Shown: positions 1 through 7,628, numbered from the stretch's first letter. The stretch is 8,364 bases of DNA from Planktomarina sp. (GCA_022425445.1 JAKMFM010000197.1:1-8364); one strand, 5' to 3'. A program made the numbers and translations. The notes: generated by a model not told the origin, from the letters alone.

Positions 1-2
1 AT

Positions 3-632
3 TCTGAATGGGCCAAGCGCGGTCTGATCATGCAGGCTTATAGTTTTCACAAAGATAAAGACTACGAAAACAGCCGCAGCGCGGCGCAACGCTACATCGA
101 TTTCTTCCCGGCGGCAGAGGACGCTGCTTATGCGCAGTATATTCTGGCGTTGAGCTATTATGATCAAATATCTGAAGTTGGGCGAGACCAGGATGTGACC
201 GTCAAGGCTTTGCAAGAATTGCGCCTGCTGATTGAGCGTTACCCAGACAGCAAATACGCCAAGCAATCGGTAGAAAAATTTGACATGGCGTTCAGCTTTC
301 TGGCGGCCAAAGAGATGGAAGTCGGCCGATATTATTTGCAGCGCGGATATTTCACTTCTGCGGTTAACCGGTTTCGTAAAGTCGTTCAAGATTTTCGCAC
401 CACCGAACAAACGCCCGAGGCATTATATCGTTTGATCGAATGCTATCTGTCGTTGGGTCTGAGGGGCGAGGCGCAATCGGCCGCGGCGATTTTGCAGGAG
501 AGCTACGCCAGCACGTCCTGGCATCAAGACAGTTTAGTTTTGCTCAGCGGTGAAGGCCTGCTTCCTGATGCGGGTGGGCAAAACTGGCTGTCTGCTATCT
601 ATCGACAGATGATCAAGGGCCAATGGTTGTAA
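3..632 (+). CDS. bamD: BamD outer-membrane assembly lipoprotein, 3' part (5' end outside window)
   Basis: BamD (ComL/YfiO) is the periplasmic lipoprotein of the BAM complex that, with BamA, folds and inserts beta-barrel proteins into the outer membrane. The frame is open from base 3, where it reads SEWAKRGLI before the first methionine at base 30, so the gene enters from the left and that methionine is internal. There are 209 codons and a TAA stop. From the usual family length, roughly 60-80 residues are missing, including the signal peptide and lipobox cysteine. The visible part is made of TPR-like helical repeats. Family-typical stretches are the AAQRYIDFFP and YAQYILALSYYDQI segments near the start and AKEMEVGRYYLQRG around visible residues 100-113. 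recN starts 16 bases after the stop, so the two genes are probably cotranscribed. Identification is from recalled family sequence and is firm. Confidence 0.93.
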   Translation, partial: SEWAKRGLIMQAYSFHKDKDYENSRSAAQRYIDFFPAAEDAAYAQYILALSYYDQISEVGRDQDVTVKALQELRLLIERYPDSKYAKQSVEKFDMAFSFLAAKEMEVGRYYLQRGYFTSAVNRFRKVVQDFRTTEQTPEALYRLIECYLSLGLRGEAQSAAAILQESYASTSWHQDSLVLLSGEGLLPDAGGQNWLSAIYRQMIKGQWL

Positions 633-648
633 CCAAAGCGAGGCGGCG

Positions 649-2301
649 ATGCTACGTGGGTTAAGCGTTCGTGACATATTGATCATTGATCATCTTGAGC
701 TGGAATTCCAGCCGGGGCTCAATGTGTTGACCGGGGAAACTGGCGCGGGCAAATCCATTTTACTGGATTGCCTCGGCTTTGTTTTGGGCTGGCGTGGTCG
801 GGCTGAGCTGGTGCGTCAAGGCGCCGAGCAGGGCGAGGTGGTTGCTTGGTTCGATCTGCCTGCTGACCATCCTGTGAATGATATTCTCAAAGACAGCGGA
901 ATTGAGCCGGAAGATGAGTTGATCCTACGCCGGATTAACAACCGCGATGGCCGCAAGACCGCCTTCGTCAATGATCGTAGATGCTCTGGGCAGGTTCTCC
1001 GCCAAATAAGTGAGACATTGTTGGAGCTTCATGGGCAACATGATGATCGTGGCCTTCTGGATGTAAAGGGCCATATGGCGTTGCTGGATGATTTCGCTCA
1101 AGCGGCCTCTTTGCGCGACGAGACGCGCCAGGCCTGGCGTGCGCTCAGCCTAGCTAAGGTGGAACGCACGGATTTGGCTGAGAAAATTGCAGCCTTAGCG
1201 GCGGAGGAAGATTACTTGCGCCATACGGTCGACGAGCTGGAGGCTTTGGAGGTGCAGAGCGGCGATGAAAGTCAGCTGGACGCCCAGCGTCGTTTGATGA
1301 AGGCAGCTGTCAAAATCCGCACCGATGTCACTAAGGCCGCTCAAGCGCTTTCATCACAGGGTGCCGAAGGGCAGATCACCGATGCCAGCCGGTGGCTCGC
1401 GGAGGCCGCTGAACATTTGGACGGCCAATTGGATGCGGCCATGACGGCTCTGGATGGGGCCTTGAACATGCTTGCGCAGAGCCAGCAAGAAATTGACATT
1501 GTCTTGCAAGGCTTGAGTTTTAATGCCTCTGAGCTTGAGCAGACCGAGGAGAGATTGTTTGCTATTCGGGCCGCGGCCCGCAAACACGCTGTCTTGCCCG
1601 ACGAGCTGCCAAATGTCGCGGCGGAGTTGAGCGCAAAGTTGCAGACTTTGACCAGTGGCACAACCGGGCTTGATGCTTTGGAACGCAAGGTGGCGGCCGC
1701 TGAGGTTGTCTATCATCAAGCGGCAGAGAGGCTGCATGGAGCACGCGTATCGGCAGCCGGTGCGCTCGATCAGGCTATGGCCTCGGAGTTGGCGCCGCTT
1801 AAGATGGAGCGCGCGGTTTTTAAAACTGAGATTACTCCAAGTGATGCCGGGCCGACGGGCACCGATACAGTGGCCTTTACTGTGGCCACAAACCCGGGCG
1901 CGCAAACCGGTGCTCTGGAGAAAATCGCCTCTGGTGGTGAACTCAGTCGTTTTCTGTTGGCGCTCAAAGTTTGCCTATCAGAGCGCGCATTGCAACGCAC
2001 CATGATCTTTGACGAAATTGACCGTGGGGTTGGTGGCGCAACGGCCGATGCGGTCGGGCGGCGTTTGGCGCAATTGGGGGCAGACGGGCAGGTCTTGGTC
2101 GTGACCCATTCCCCACAAGTCGCGGCACGGGGGTCGGCACATTGGCGCGTTGAGAAACGGGTGGAACAGGACAAAACACTCTCAACGGTTGTCGCTTTGA
2201 CACCACAGGAGCGGGTGGATGAAATTGCCCGCATGTTGGCAGGCGATGTGGTCACGGATGAGGCCCGCGGGGCAGCACGCTCTTTGCTTGGCGCACTTTA
2301 G
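649..2301 (+). CDS. recN: DNA repair ATPase RecN
   Basis: RecN is a cytoplasmic SMC-like ATPase recruited early to DNA double-strand breaks, where it promotes RecA-dependent recombinational repair. The protein has 550 residues, normal for the family. The N-terminal half-ATPase carries the Walker A motif GETGAGKS at residues 29-36. A Q/A/E-rich helical middle, about 150-370, is the short coiled coil. The C-terminal half carries the ABC signature SGGELSR at 428-434, Walker B MIFDEID at 452-458 with D455 and E456, and the switch histidine H487 in VTHSP. All ATPase motifs are intact. The ATG start is preceded by GAGG (640-643) five bases upstream, and the protein begins at the expected point just before the first beta strand. 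I see no GTTC-N7-GTTC LexA box in 540-700, so transcription probably comes from upstream of bamD. The TAG stop overlaps the stop of the convergent DUF427 gene. Confidence 0.96.
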   Translation: MLRGLSVRDILIIDHLELEFQPGLNVLTGETGAGKSILLDCLGFVLGWRGRAELVRQGAEQGEVVAWFDLPADHPVNDILKDSGIEPEDELILRRINNRDGRKTAFVNDRRCSGQVLRQISETLLELHGQHDDRGLLDVKGHMALLDDFAQAASLRDETRQAWRALSLAKVERTDLAEKIAALAAEEDYLRHTVDELEALEVQSGDESQLDAQRRLMKAAVKIRTDVTKAAQALSSQGAEGQITDASRWLAEAAEHLDGQLDAAMTALDGALNMLAQSQQEIDIVLQGLSFNASELEQTEERLFAIRAAARKHAVLPDELPNVAAELSAKLQTLTSGTTGLDALERKVAAAEVVYHQAAERLHGARVSAAGALDQAMASELAPLKMERAVFKTEITPSDAGPTGTDTVAFTVATNPGAQTGALEKIASGGELSRFLLALKVCLSERALQRTMIFDEIDRGVGGATADAVGRRLAQLGADGQVLVVTHSPQVAARGSAHWRVEKRVEQDKTLSTVVALTPQERVDEIARMLAGDVVTDEARGAARSLLGAL

Positions 2302-2642
2302 ACCTGTTCTATGGCGATCTTGTCATTCAGGTAGAATGCCAAATGACCCTTGATTTTGACCAGGGCTTCTTGCGGCGCCTCATAGCTCCAAGCGACGTTG
2401 TCAATTGGCCCATTTTTGGTAACGATCGAGAAATAACTGGCATCCCCTTTATTTGGGCAATGGGAGGTTTTTTCTGTTTGATCAAGAAATGCCATGGCGA
2501 TGTCATCGCGCGGAAAATAGATCACGGGATTATAGCCTTGCTCCGTGAGCTCTAAAGCTCCGCATGTTTCTGCGATAACCGCGCCTGCGGCACGTATCGA
2601 CCATTTGCCAGGCAAGGCTCTAATTTTTATGTGATCTGTCAT
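2298..2642 (-). CDS. DUF427 domain protein of unknown function
   Basis: This is a small soluble protein of 114 residues that is essentially a single DUF427 domain (beta-tent fold; also named NTP_transf_9 in Pfam, although no such activity is established). Visible family features are YFPRDD at 42-47, the conserved HCPNKGDASY stretch at 61-70, WSYE at 85-88 and the aromatic LAFYL at 101-105. There is no signal peptide or membrane segment. I chose the ATG at 2642 because AAAGG lies six bases upstream of it. A GTG at 2660 in the same frame would add six residues but has no good ribosome binding site. The gene follows the aminopeptidase gene by 33 bases on the same strand, so the two are probably cotranscribed. 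Its TAA stop overlaps the recN stop on the opposite strand. The function is unknown; the family assignment is confident. Confidence 0.88.
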   Translation of the reverse strand: MTDHIKIRALPGKWSIRAAGAVIAETCGALELTEQGYNPVIYFPRDDIAMAFLDQTEKTSHCPNKGDASYFSIVTKNGPIDNVAWSYEAPQEALVKIKGHLAFYLNDKIAIEQV

Positions 2643-2675
2643 GATGTGCCTTTGTCCCACTCTGTGCGGTCTGTG

Positions 2676-4466
2676 TCAAATGCTACGGGTGGCACCGGCC
2701 AACCAGTGAGCTGTTTCGGGTTCAATCAGCGGTGCCAGTTTCGCAAATACCTCTGTGTGGTACGAGTTCAACCAGGTCTTCTCATCGTCTGTCAGAAGGG
2801 TCGCGTCCACCAAACGCAGGTCAATTGGGGCGAAGGAGAGTGTTTCAAAGGCCAACATGGCGCGGTCATCGCCGCCGGGCAGTGGCTCGGCCTCGATAAC
2901 CGTGATGAGGTTTTCGATACGAATGCCAAAGGCGCCGGAGCGATAGTAGCCTGGTTCGTTCGACAAGATCATGCCCTGTTGCAAGGGCACATTGCCGGCG
3001 CGCGACAGCCGTTGCGGTCCCTCGTGAACGGATAGAAAACTGCCAACGCCATGCCCGGTGCCGTGGTCATAATCCAGCCCAGCCGCCCAGAGCGGCGCGC
3101 GGGCAATGGCATCGATGTCGCGGCCCGCCAATCCCTTGGGAAAGCGCAGGTGTGAAATGGCAATCATGCCCTTCAAAACACGGGTGAAGGCTTGCCGCAT
3201 CTCGAGGCTCGGGTTGCCGATGGGCAATGTGCGGGTGATGTCGGTGGTGCCATCTTGATATTGCGCGCCGCTGTCGACCAACAGGAGGCTGTCGGGATCC
3301 AAGGGGCGGTTGCTTTTCTCGGTAACCCGGTAATGGACAACGGCCCCGTGCGGGCCGGAACCGCTGATTGTATCAAAGCTGATGTCATGCAGCAGATTGG
3401 TGGCGGCGCGGCAACTCTCAAGCTGCGTTACAATGTCAATCTCACTCAGCCGGGAGGTATCCGCTCTGTCAAACCAGGCAAGAAACCGCACCATGGCGGC
3501 GCCATCACGCAGATGCGCTGCCCGGCAGCCATCCAGTTCGGTGCGCGTCTTGCAGGCTTTCGGCAGGCTACAGGGGTCCAGACCGCGCAAAATCTGAGCG
3601 TGACCGGCCGACAGGGCATCGAAAGCGGCTTGAGGCAGGGAGGCAGGCTCGATCAAAACCGTGTCCGTGAGATCTGTAAGACATCTCGGAAAGGCGTCCC
3701 ACGGGGCAAGTGTGACAGTCTCTGGCAGGACCACATCTGCAAATTTTATTTCATCGCCAAAGAGTGTCACCTCACCATTGGCGGATAAGAGTCCAAAGCA
3801 ATGGACAATCGGCGTCCGCGGCACATCGCTGCCACGCAGATTGAGGAGCCAACACAGGCTGTCTGGCAGGGTGATCACAGCTGTTTGCGCCGCTTGCGCT
3901 GCAATGGCGGCACCGAGGCGGCGGGTTTTGTCTTCAGCGGCGTCGCCACAAAGATGTGGCGGATGCGCCCAGGCCGGTGCGTTTGGTGGGGCCGGCCGAT
4001 CTGTCCAAATGGCGTCGACCCCATTGGAACAGGCCACCAATGAAATACCGCTGCCCTCTAAGCCTATGCGCAGAGTTTCGATCTGCTTGACCGTATGAAG
4101 CCAAGGATCAAATCCTATAATCGTGCCGGGCGCGGCATGGCCCACTAGCCATTCATGTAATGTTGTTTCTGGCCAATGGACCGGCGTGAACTCTTCTGCC
4201 ACCTGTTCACATACTTGTAACCGATAGCGCCCATCGACAAAGATCCCAGCACTGGAGTCCAAAATGCAGGCAAATCCAGCGGATCCGGTAAATCCGGTGA
4301 GCCAAGACAGGCGCTCATCGCAGGGGGCCACATATTCGCCTTGATGACGGTCAGCCCGTGGGACGATAAAGCCATTCAATTTCTGTTGTTGCATCCAGCC
4401 ACGCAATCGGGCCAGGCGTGGCGGGCCTTGTTCGGGAAAGGTGGTGGAATCGAAGGTTTGAAACAT
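2676..4466 (-). CDS. pepP: Xaa-Pro aminopeptidase, M24B family (aminopeptidase P)
   Basis: This is a cytosolic dimetal exopeptidase that releases the N-terminal residue from peptides with proline in second position. It has 596 residues, the length of the three-domain, eukaryote-like (APP1-type) form. Two creatinase-like domains occupy about 14-150 and 155-310, and the pita-bread catalytic domain about 315-535. By alignment from memory with human cytosolic APP1, the five metal ligands are D398 in VDSGAQY, D409 in TTDITR, H472 in GTGHGVG, E504 in SNEPGYY and E518 in RIENL. The active-site histidines H378 (VVHYR) and H481 (SVHEGP) are also present, so the enzyme should be active. The ATG is preceded by GGGAG seven bases upstream. 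No signal peptide is seen. The gene lies 86 bases downstream of cobT and 33 bases upstream of the DUF427 gene. The symbol pepP is used loosely, because the shorter E. coli PepP is a different subfamily. Confidence 0.94.
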   Translation of the reverse strand: MFQTFDSTTFPEQGPPRLARLRGWMQQQKLNGFIVPRADRHQGEYVAPCDERLSWLTGFTGSAGFACILDSSAGIFVDGRYRLQVCEQVAEEFTPVHWPETTLHEWLVGHAAPGTIIGFDPWLHTVKQIETLRIGLEGSGISLVACSNGVDAIWTDRPAPPNAPAWAHPPHLCGDAAEDKTRRLGAAIAAQAAQTAVITLPDSLCWLLNLRGSDVPRTPIVHCFGLLSANGEVTLFGDEIKFADVVLPETVTLAPWDAFPRCLTDLTDTVLIEPASLPQAAFDALSAGHAQILRGLDPCSLPKACKTRTELDGCRAAHLRDGAAMVRFLAWFDRADTSRLSEIDIVTQLESCRAATNLLHDISFDTISGSGPHGAVVHYRVTEKSNRPLDPDSLLLVDSGAQYQDGTTDITRTLPIGNPSLEMRQAFTRVLKGMIAISHLRFPKGLAGRDIDAIARAPLWAAGLDYDHGTGHGVGSFLSVHEGPQRLSRAGNVPLQQGMILSNEPGYYRSGAFGIRIENLITVIEAEPLPGGDDRAMLAFETLSFAPIDLRLVDATLLTDDEKTWLNSYHTEVFAKLAPLIEPETAHWLAGATRSI

Positions 4467-4520
4467 GGAATGGCTCCCGGCTCAGCAGCAGATGACGCGT
4501 GCAGATTGAGCCATGACCGG

Positions 4521-4533
4521 CATTGCGGCAATG
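4521..4533. repeat. Perfect 6-1-6 inverted repeat in the cobT-pepP gap
   Basis: CATTGC and GCAATG flank a single G in the 86-base space between the cobT stop and the aminopeptidase start. The one-base loop makes an RNA hairpin unlikely and no T-run follows on either strand, so it does not look like a terminator. The symmetry would suit a dimeric DNA-binding protein, but no known operator is recognised. A palindrome of this size can also occur by chance. I see no convincing -35/-10 pair in this gap. Confidence 0.35.
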
Positions 4534-4552
4534 GACAATTTGCGATTTTGAC

Positions 4553-6427
4553 TTATCCGGTCCGTTTGAGGCCCATAACGCGGTCGCGGGCGCGCGCGTC
4601 ACTTTCAAACAGGGCTGCGAGCTGTTCGGTCATAGCGCCGGCCAATTGTTCCACATCGGTGATGGTGACGGCGCGGTCATAATAGCGTGTCACGTCATGG
4701 CCAATGCCAATCGCCAGGAGCTCAACCAGCCGGCGTTTCTCGACCATGGCAATCACATCTCGTAGATGTTTTTCAAGATAATTGGCTGGATTGACCGAAA
4801 GCGTGCTGTCATCGACCGGCGCTCCATCGGAAATCACCATCAAAATCTTCCGAGACTCGTGGCGTACGGCCATGCGGCGATGCGCCCACTCGAGGGCCTC
4901 GCCGTCGATATTCTCTTTGAGCAGTCCTTCTTTCATCATCAACCCAAGATTTGGTCGGGCGCGGCGCCAAGGGGCATCGGCGCTTTTGTAGATGATGTGG
5001 CGCAGATCGTTGAGGCGGCCAGGCCCCTGCGGGCGGCCTTCTGCGAGCCATTCCTCACGGCTTTGCCCGCCTTTCCATGCACGGGTTGTGAAGCCCAAAA
5101 TCTCAACCTTCACGCTGCAGCGCTCTAAGGTGCGGGCCAAGACATCTGCGCAGATCGCCGCGATGGAGATGGGACGGCCACGCATAGAGCCCGAATTGTC
5201 CAGCAGGAGTGTCACACAAGTGTCACGGAATTTAGTATCTTTTTCGACCTTAAACGACAGGGGAGTCGTCGGATTGGCGATCACCCGCGCGAGACGGCCT
5301 GCGTCCAAAGTGCCCTCTTCAAGATCGAACTCCCAACTGCGATTTTGTTGCGCCTGCAACCGGCGCTGTAGCTTGTTGGCCAGACGGCTGACGGCACCTT
5401 TCAGAGGTTCGAGCTGTTGATCGAGATAGGCCCGAAGACGCTCAAGCTCTTGCGGTTCTGCCAAATCTTCGGCTCTAATTTCCTCATCAAATTCCGTGCG
5501 ATATACCATATATTGAGGGTCTGCGTCCGAGACAGGTTGCGGTGCGGGTGGCTCCAAAGGCGCTTCGCCCTCCGGCAGCTCCATTTCCTCACCCATATCG
5601 CTGTCGGCCATGTCATCCATCGAGACTTGCGCGGTAGAGGCATCTTGCTGCTTGTCTTGGTTTTGCTCTGGATTGGCATCATCTTGTTCTTCAGCATCAT
5701 CATCTTCGCCGGTGCTGTCTGGTTGATCCTCTTGATCGTCTTCCGCGTCAGCCTGATCCTCGGCGTCCTCGTCTTCCAAATCGGGATCGTCCCCGAGCTG
5801 GTCCCCATAGCCCAAATCGCGAATGATCTTGCGGGTGAATTTTGCAAATTCCGCTTGATCCGCCAAAATATCCTCGATGGTGCCGAGACTGCCGTCGGTT
5901 TGCCCTTCGATGAAGTCGCGCCAGAGATTCATTACATTGGCAGCATCAGGGGGCAGGTCGCGCCCGGTGGCAAGATGGCGCACAAGATAGCCGGCGGCCG
6001 TGGCCAGGGGAGCTTGGCTTGCTTCGCGAATATCGCCAAAACCCTGTCGCAAAGCTTCATTCTCAATTTTTGCGTCAATATTGGTGTGGGTGCCTGGCAT
6101 GGCGCGGCCGCCAACCGCTTCGCAGCGCGCTGTTTCCATCGCGTCGTAGATGTCGCGGGCCATTTGCCCTTGGGGGACATAGCGGTCGAACGTGCTGGCG
6201 TCGTGGAATTTATGGCGCAGCGCCAAAGCGTCAGCGGTGCCGCGAGCCAAACGCACCTCTTGCGCAGTCATCCGCCGGCTGACCTGAGGCAGCCGAATGG
6301 AGTCGTGGGTAGAGCCTGGCGGATCCACCGAATAGGTCACCGACAGCTCAGCGTCATCGGCCATAACCTTGGTCGCTTCGGCCAGTGCCTTTTTGAACGG
6401 ATCGGCAGGATTGTCGTTATTTTGCAT
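4553..6427 (-). CDS. cobT: Aerobic cobaltochelatase subunit CobT (VWA domain)
   Basis: CobT with CobS forms the chaperone-like AAA+/VWA part of cobaltochelatase. With CobN and ATP it inserts Co2+ into hydrogenobyrinic acid a,c-diamide in oxygen-dependent vitamin B12 synthesis. Counted from the ATG at 6427 the protein has 624 residues, close to characterised CobT. Order: a conserved N-terminal domain (about 1-205), a very acidic low-complexity linker rich in D, E and Q (about 210-290), a helical segment (about 305-365) and a C-terminal VWA domain (about 400-610). The metal-ion-dependent adhesion site is complete: DNSGSMRG with D410, S412 and S414, plus the later VISDGAP motif with D534. A TTG one codon upstream at 6430 could also serve; a weak GGA lies five bases before the TTG and eight before the ATG. 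cobS ends 36 bases upstream, so the pair is an operon. This is not the nicotinate-nucleotide phosphoribosyltransferase that shares the symbol in enterobacteria. Confidence 0.95.
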   Translation of the reverse strand: MQNNDNPADPFKKALAEATKVMADDAELSVTYSVDPPGSTHDSIRLPQVSRRMTAQEVRLARGTADALALRHKFHDASTFDRYVPQGQMARDIYDAMETARCEAVGGRAMPGTHTNIDAKIENEALRQGFGDIREASQAPLATAAGYLVRHLATGRDLPPDAANVMNLWRDFIEGQTDGSLGTIEDILADQAEFAKFTRKIIRDLGYGDQLGDDPDLEDEDAEDQADAEDDQEDQPDSTGEDDDAEEQDDANPEQNQDKQQDASTAQVSMDDMADSDMGEEMELPEGEAPLEPPAPQPVSDADPQYMVYRTEFDEEIRAEDLAEPQELERLRAYLDQQLEPLKGAVSRLANKLQRRLQAQQNRSWEFDLEEGTLDAGRLARVIANPTTPLSFKVEKDTKFRDTCVTLLLDNSGSMRGRPISIAAICADVLARTLERCSVKVEILGFTTRAWKGGQSREEWLAEGRPQGPGRLNDLRHIIYKSADAPWRRARPNLGLMMKEGLLKENIDGEALEWAHRRMAVRHESRKILMVISDGAPVDDSTLSVNPANYLEKHLRDVIAMVEKRRLVELLAIGIGHDVTRYYDRAVTITDVEQLAGAMTEQLAALFESDARARDRVMGLKRTG

Positions 6428-6463
6428 CAATATGATCCACTTGGGGCCCGCTGAATTGGAGGC

Positions 6464-7450
6464 CTACGACATGCTTGTCGATACGGCCGATTCTGGCAAT
6501 TCTTCGTCAAAGCAGCGCTGGTAGAATTCGGCGACCGTTTGGCGTTCCAGCTCATCGCATTTGTTTAGGAAACTCAGGCGGAAAGCATAGCCAACGTTGC
6601 GGAAAATTTCAGCATTTTGCGCCCAAGCGATGACCGTACGCGGCGACATGACAGTGGACAGATCGCCATTTTTGAAGGCTGTGCGCGAGAGATCGGCGAC
6701 AGTGACCATCTGCTTGATGGTGCGGCGACCGCTTTCGGTATTGTAATGCGGATTTTTTGCAAGAACGATGGCCGCTTCGGCTTCTACGGAGAGGTAGTTC
6801 AAGGTGGACACGAGGCTCCACCGGTCCATTTGCCCTTGGTTGATTTGCTGTGTTCCGTGGTAAAGCCCGGTGGTGTCGCCAAGGCCCACGGTATTTGCAG
6901 TCGCAAAAATACGGAAATAAGGGTGTGGGTTGATCACCTGGTTTTGGTCCAGCAAGGTCAATTTGCCGTCCACTTCCAAAACACGTTGGATCACGAACAT
7001 AACATCCGCGCGCCCGGCATCATATTCATCAAAGACGATCGCAGTCGGGTTGCGCAGGGCCCAGGGTAAAATTCCTTCCTGAAAATCGGTGACTTGCTTG
7101 CCGTCTTTCAGCTTGATGGCGTCTTTACCGATCAGGTCGATACGGCTGATATGGCTGTCGAGATTGACCCGAACGGCCGGCCAGTTCAACCGGCTGGCGA
7201 CCTGTTCGATATGGGTCGATTTTCCTGTGCCGTGATAGCCTTGGATCATAACCCGGCGATTGTAGGCGAAGCCCGCGAGGATGGCCAAGGTGGTGTCCGG
7301 GTCAAATTTATAGGTGCTGTCGATATCTGGCACGCGGGACGTGCGATCGGCAAAGCCTTTCACGACCATATCTGAGTCAATTCCAAATACCTCGCGGACC
7401 GAAATATCTTGTGTTGGATGTGTGTCGATATCTAAACTTGTGTCAGCCAT
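6464..7450 (-). CDS. cobS: Aerobic cobaltochelatase subunit CobS (AAA+ ATPase)
   Basis: CobS is the MoxR-like AAA+ ATPase that forms ring complexes with CobT and powers cobalt insertion by CobN. The chosen ATG gives 328 residues, close to characterised CobS. Numbered from it, Walker A is GYHGTGKS at 71-78 and Walker B is IVFDEYD at 138-144 with D141 and E142. Sensor 1 is the ATANT segment with N186, a probable arginine finger is R210 in MDRWS, and a sensor-2-like arginine is R271 in SPRTV. The N-terminal 45 residues match the CobS-specific extension before the ATPase core. The frame stays open 26 codons further upstream to 7528, but the ATG at 7450 has AAAGGAA seven bases before it and gives the family-typical start MADTSLDID. 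All ATPase residues are intact. cobT follows after 36 bases. CobS of this type is unrelated to the cobalamin synthase called CobS in enterobacteria. Confidence 0.96.
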   Translation of the reverse strand: MADTSLDIDTHPTQDISVREVFGIDSDMVVKGFADRTSRVPDIDSTYKFDPDTTLAILAGFAYNRRVMIQGYHGTGKSTHIEQVASRLNWPAVRVNLDSHISRIDLIGKDAIKLKDGKQVTDFQEGILPWALRNPTAIVFDEYDAGRADVMFVIQRVLEVDGKLTLLDQNQVINPHPYFRIFATANTVGLGDTTGLYHGTQQINQGQMDRWSLVSTLNYLSVEAEAAIVLAKNPHYNTESGRRTIKQMVTVADLSRTAFKNGDLSTVMSPRTVIAWAQNAEIFRNVGYAFRLSFLNKCDELERQTVAEFYQRCFDEELPESAVSTSMS

Positions 7451-7468
7451 AGCCTTATTCCTTTGTAC

Positions 7469-7490
7469 CCCGGCAGTGCGCCGGGCTTTT
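7469..7490. promoter_or_regulatory. GC-rich stem-loop in the cobS leader
   Basis: CCCGGC (7469-7474) and GCCGGG (7480-7485) form a perfect six-pair stem around the loop AGTGC. On the plus strand it is followed by CTTTT, giving a short intrinsic-terminator shape, but no plus-strand gene lies upstream for it to end. On the minus strand it falls between the candidate cobS promoter and the ribosome binding site, so it would sit near the 5' end of the cobS mRNA and could stabilise it. No T-run follows in that direction, so attenuation of cobS is not indicated. I see no cobalamin riboswitch B12 box in this short leader. Confidence 0.5.
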
Positions 7491-7498
7491 GGTGCAAC

Positions 7499-7528
7499 AT
7501 AATGCGGCAAAGGGCAAGGGAAAGACAA
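7499..7528 (-). promoter_or_regulatory. Candidate sigma-70 promoter for cobS-cobT
   Basis: On the minus strand TTGTCT (7523-7528) and CATTAT (7499-7504) are separated by 18 bases. Each matches four of six positions of the TTGACA/TATAAT consensus. Transcription would start near 7492 and give a leader of about 42 bases containing the stem-loop at 7469-7485 and the AAAGGAA ribosome binding site. The assignment is by eye only and is weak. Read-through from the J-domain gene upstream is the alternative. Confidence 0.3.
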
Positions 7529-7601
7529 AATCCAAACTGCGCTGCGCCATGAGCCTGCTGGCCCTATGTTTTTCTTGAATTGGGTTCCTTGATGCGGTGG
7601 G

Positions 7602-7622
7602 TTGGCCGCTAAAACGGCGCAA
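7602..7622. other. Imperfect stem-loop just past the J-domain gene
   Basis: TTGGCCG and CGGC-G-CAA can pair as a seven-pair stem with one bulged base around a six-base loop (CTAAAA), seven bases beyond the stop codon of the J-domain gene. On the minus strand no T-run follows it, so it is not a standard intrinsic terminator. It may protect a 3' end or be coincidental. The rest of the 178-base gap between this gene and cobS holds the candidate cobS promoter and leader stem-loop, and nothing else I can identify. Confidence 0.25.
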
Positions 7623-7628
7623 TTTGGT

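Noticed and set aside
679..692. Tandem TTGATCA repeat near the start of recN
   Set aside because: It encodes part of the normal RecN N terminus (ILIIDHLE) and needs no other explanation.
1354..1905. Minus-strand open frame of 183 codons
   Set aside because: It is antisense to the recN coiled-coil region, Cys/Arg/Leu-rich, and without a recognisable family.
3192..3788. Plus-strand open frame of 198 codons
   Set aside because: It lies antisense inside the catalytic and middle domains of the aminopeptidase gene, whose motifs are complete. The frame has no recognisable domain.
5417..6454. Long plus-strand open frame (345 codons) with a very hydrophobic middle resembling a membrane protein
   Set aside because: It is antisense to cobT. 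The hydrophobic run is the complement of the Asp/Glu codons of the acidic linker (GAT/GAC/GAA read backwards give Ile, Val, Phe and Leu codons). No family resemblance was seen.
7469..7490. Intrinsic terminator for an unannotated plus-strand small RNA
   Set aside because: The hairpin plus CTTTT has the right shape, but no promoter or conserved element on the plus strand upstream was seen; that strand is antisense to cobS.
7451..7628. Cobalamin riboswitch upstream of cobS
   Set aside because: The gap is only 178 bases and, by eye, lacks the conserved B12-box sequence; the predicted leader is about 42 bases.
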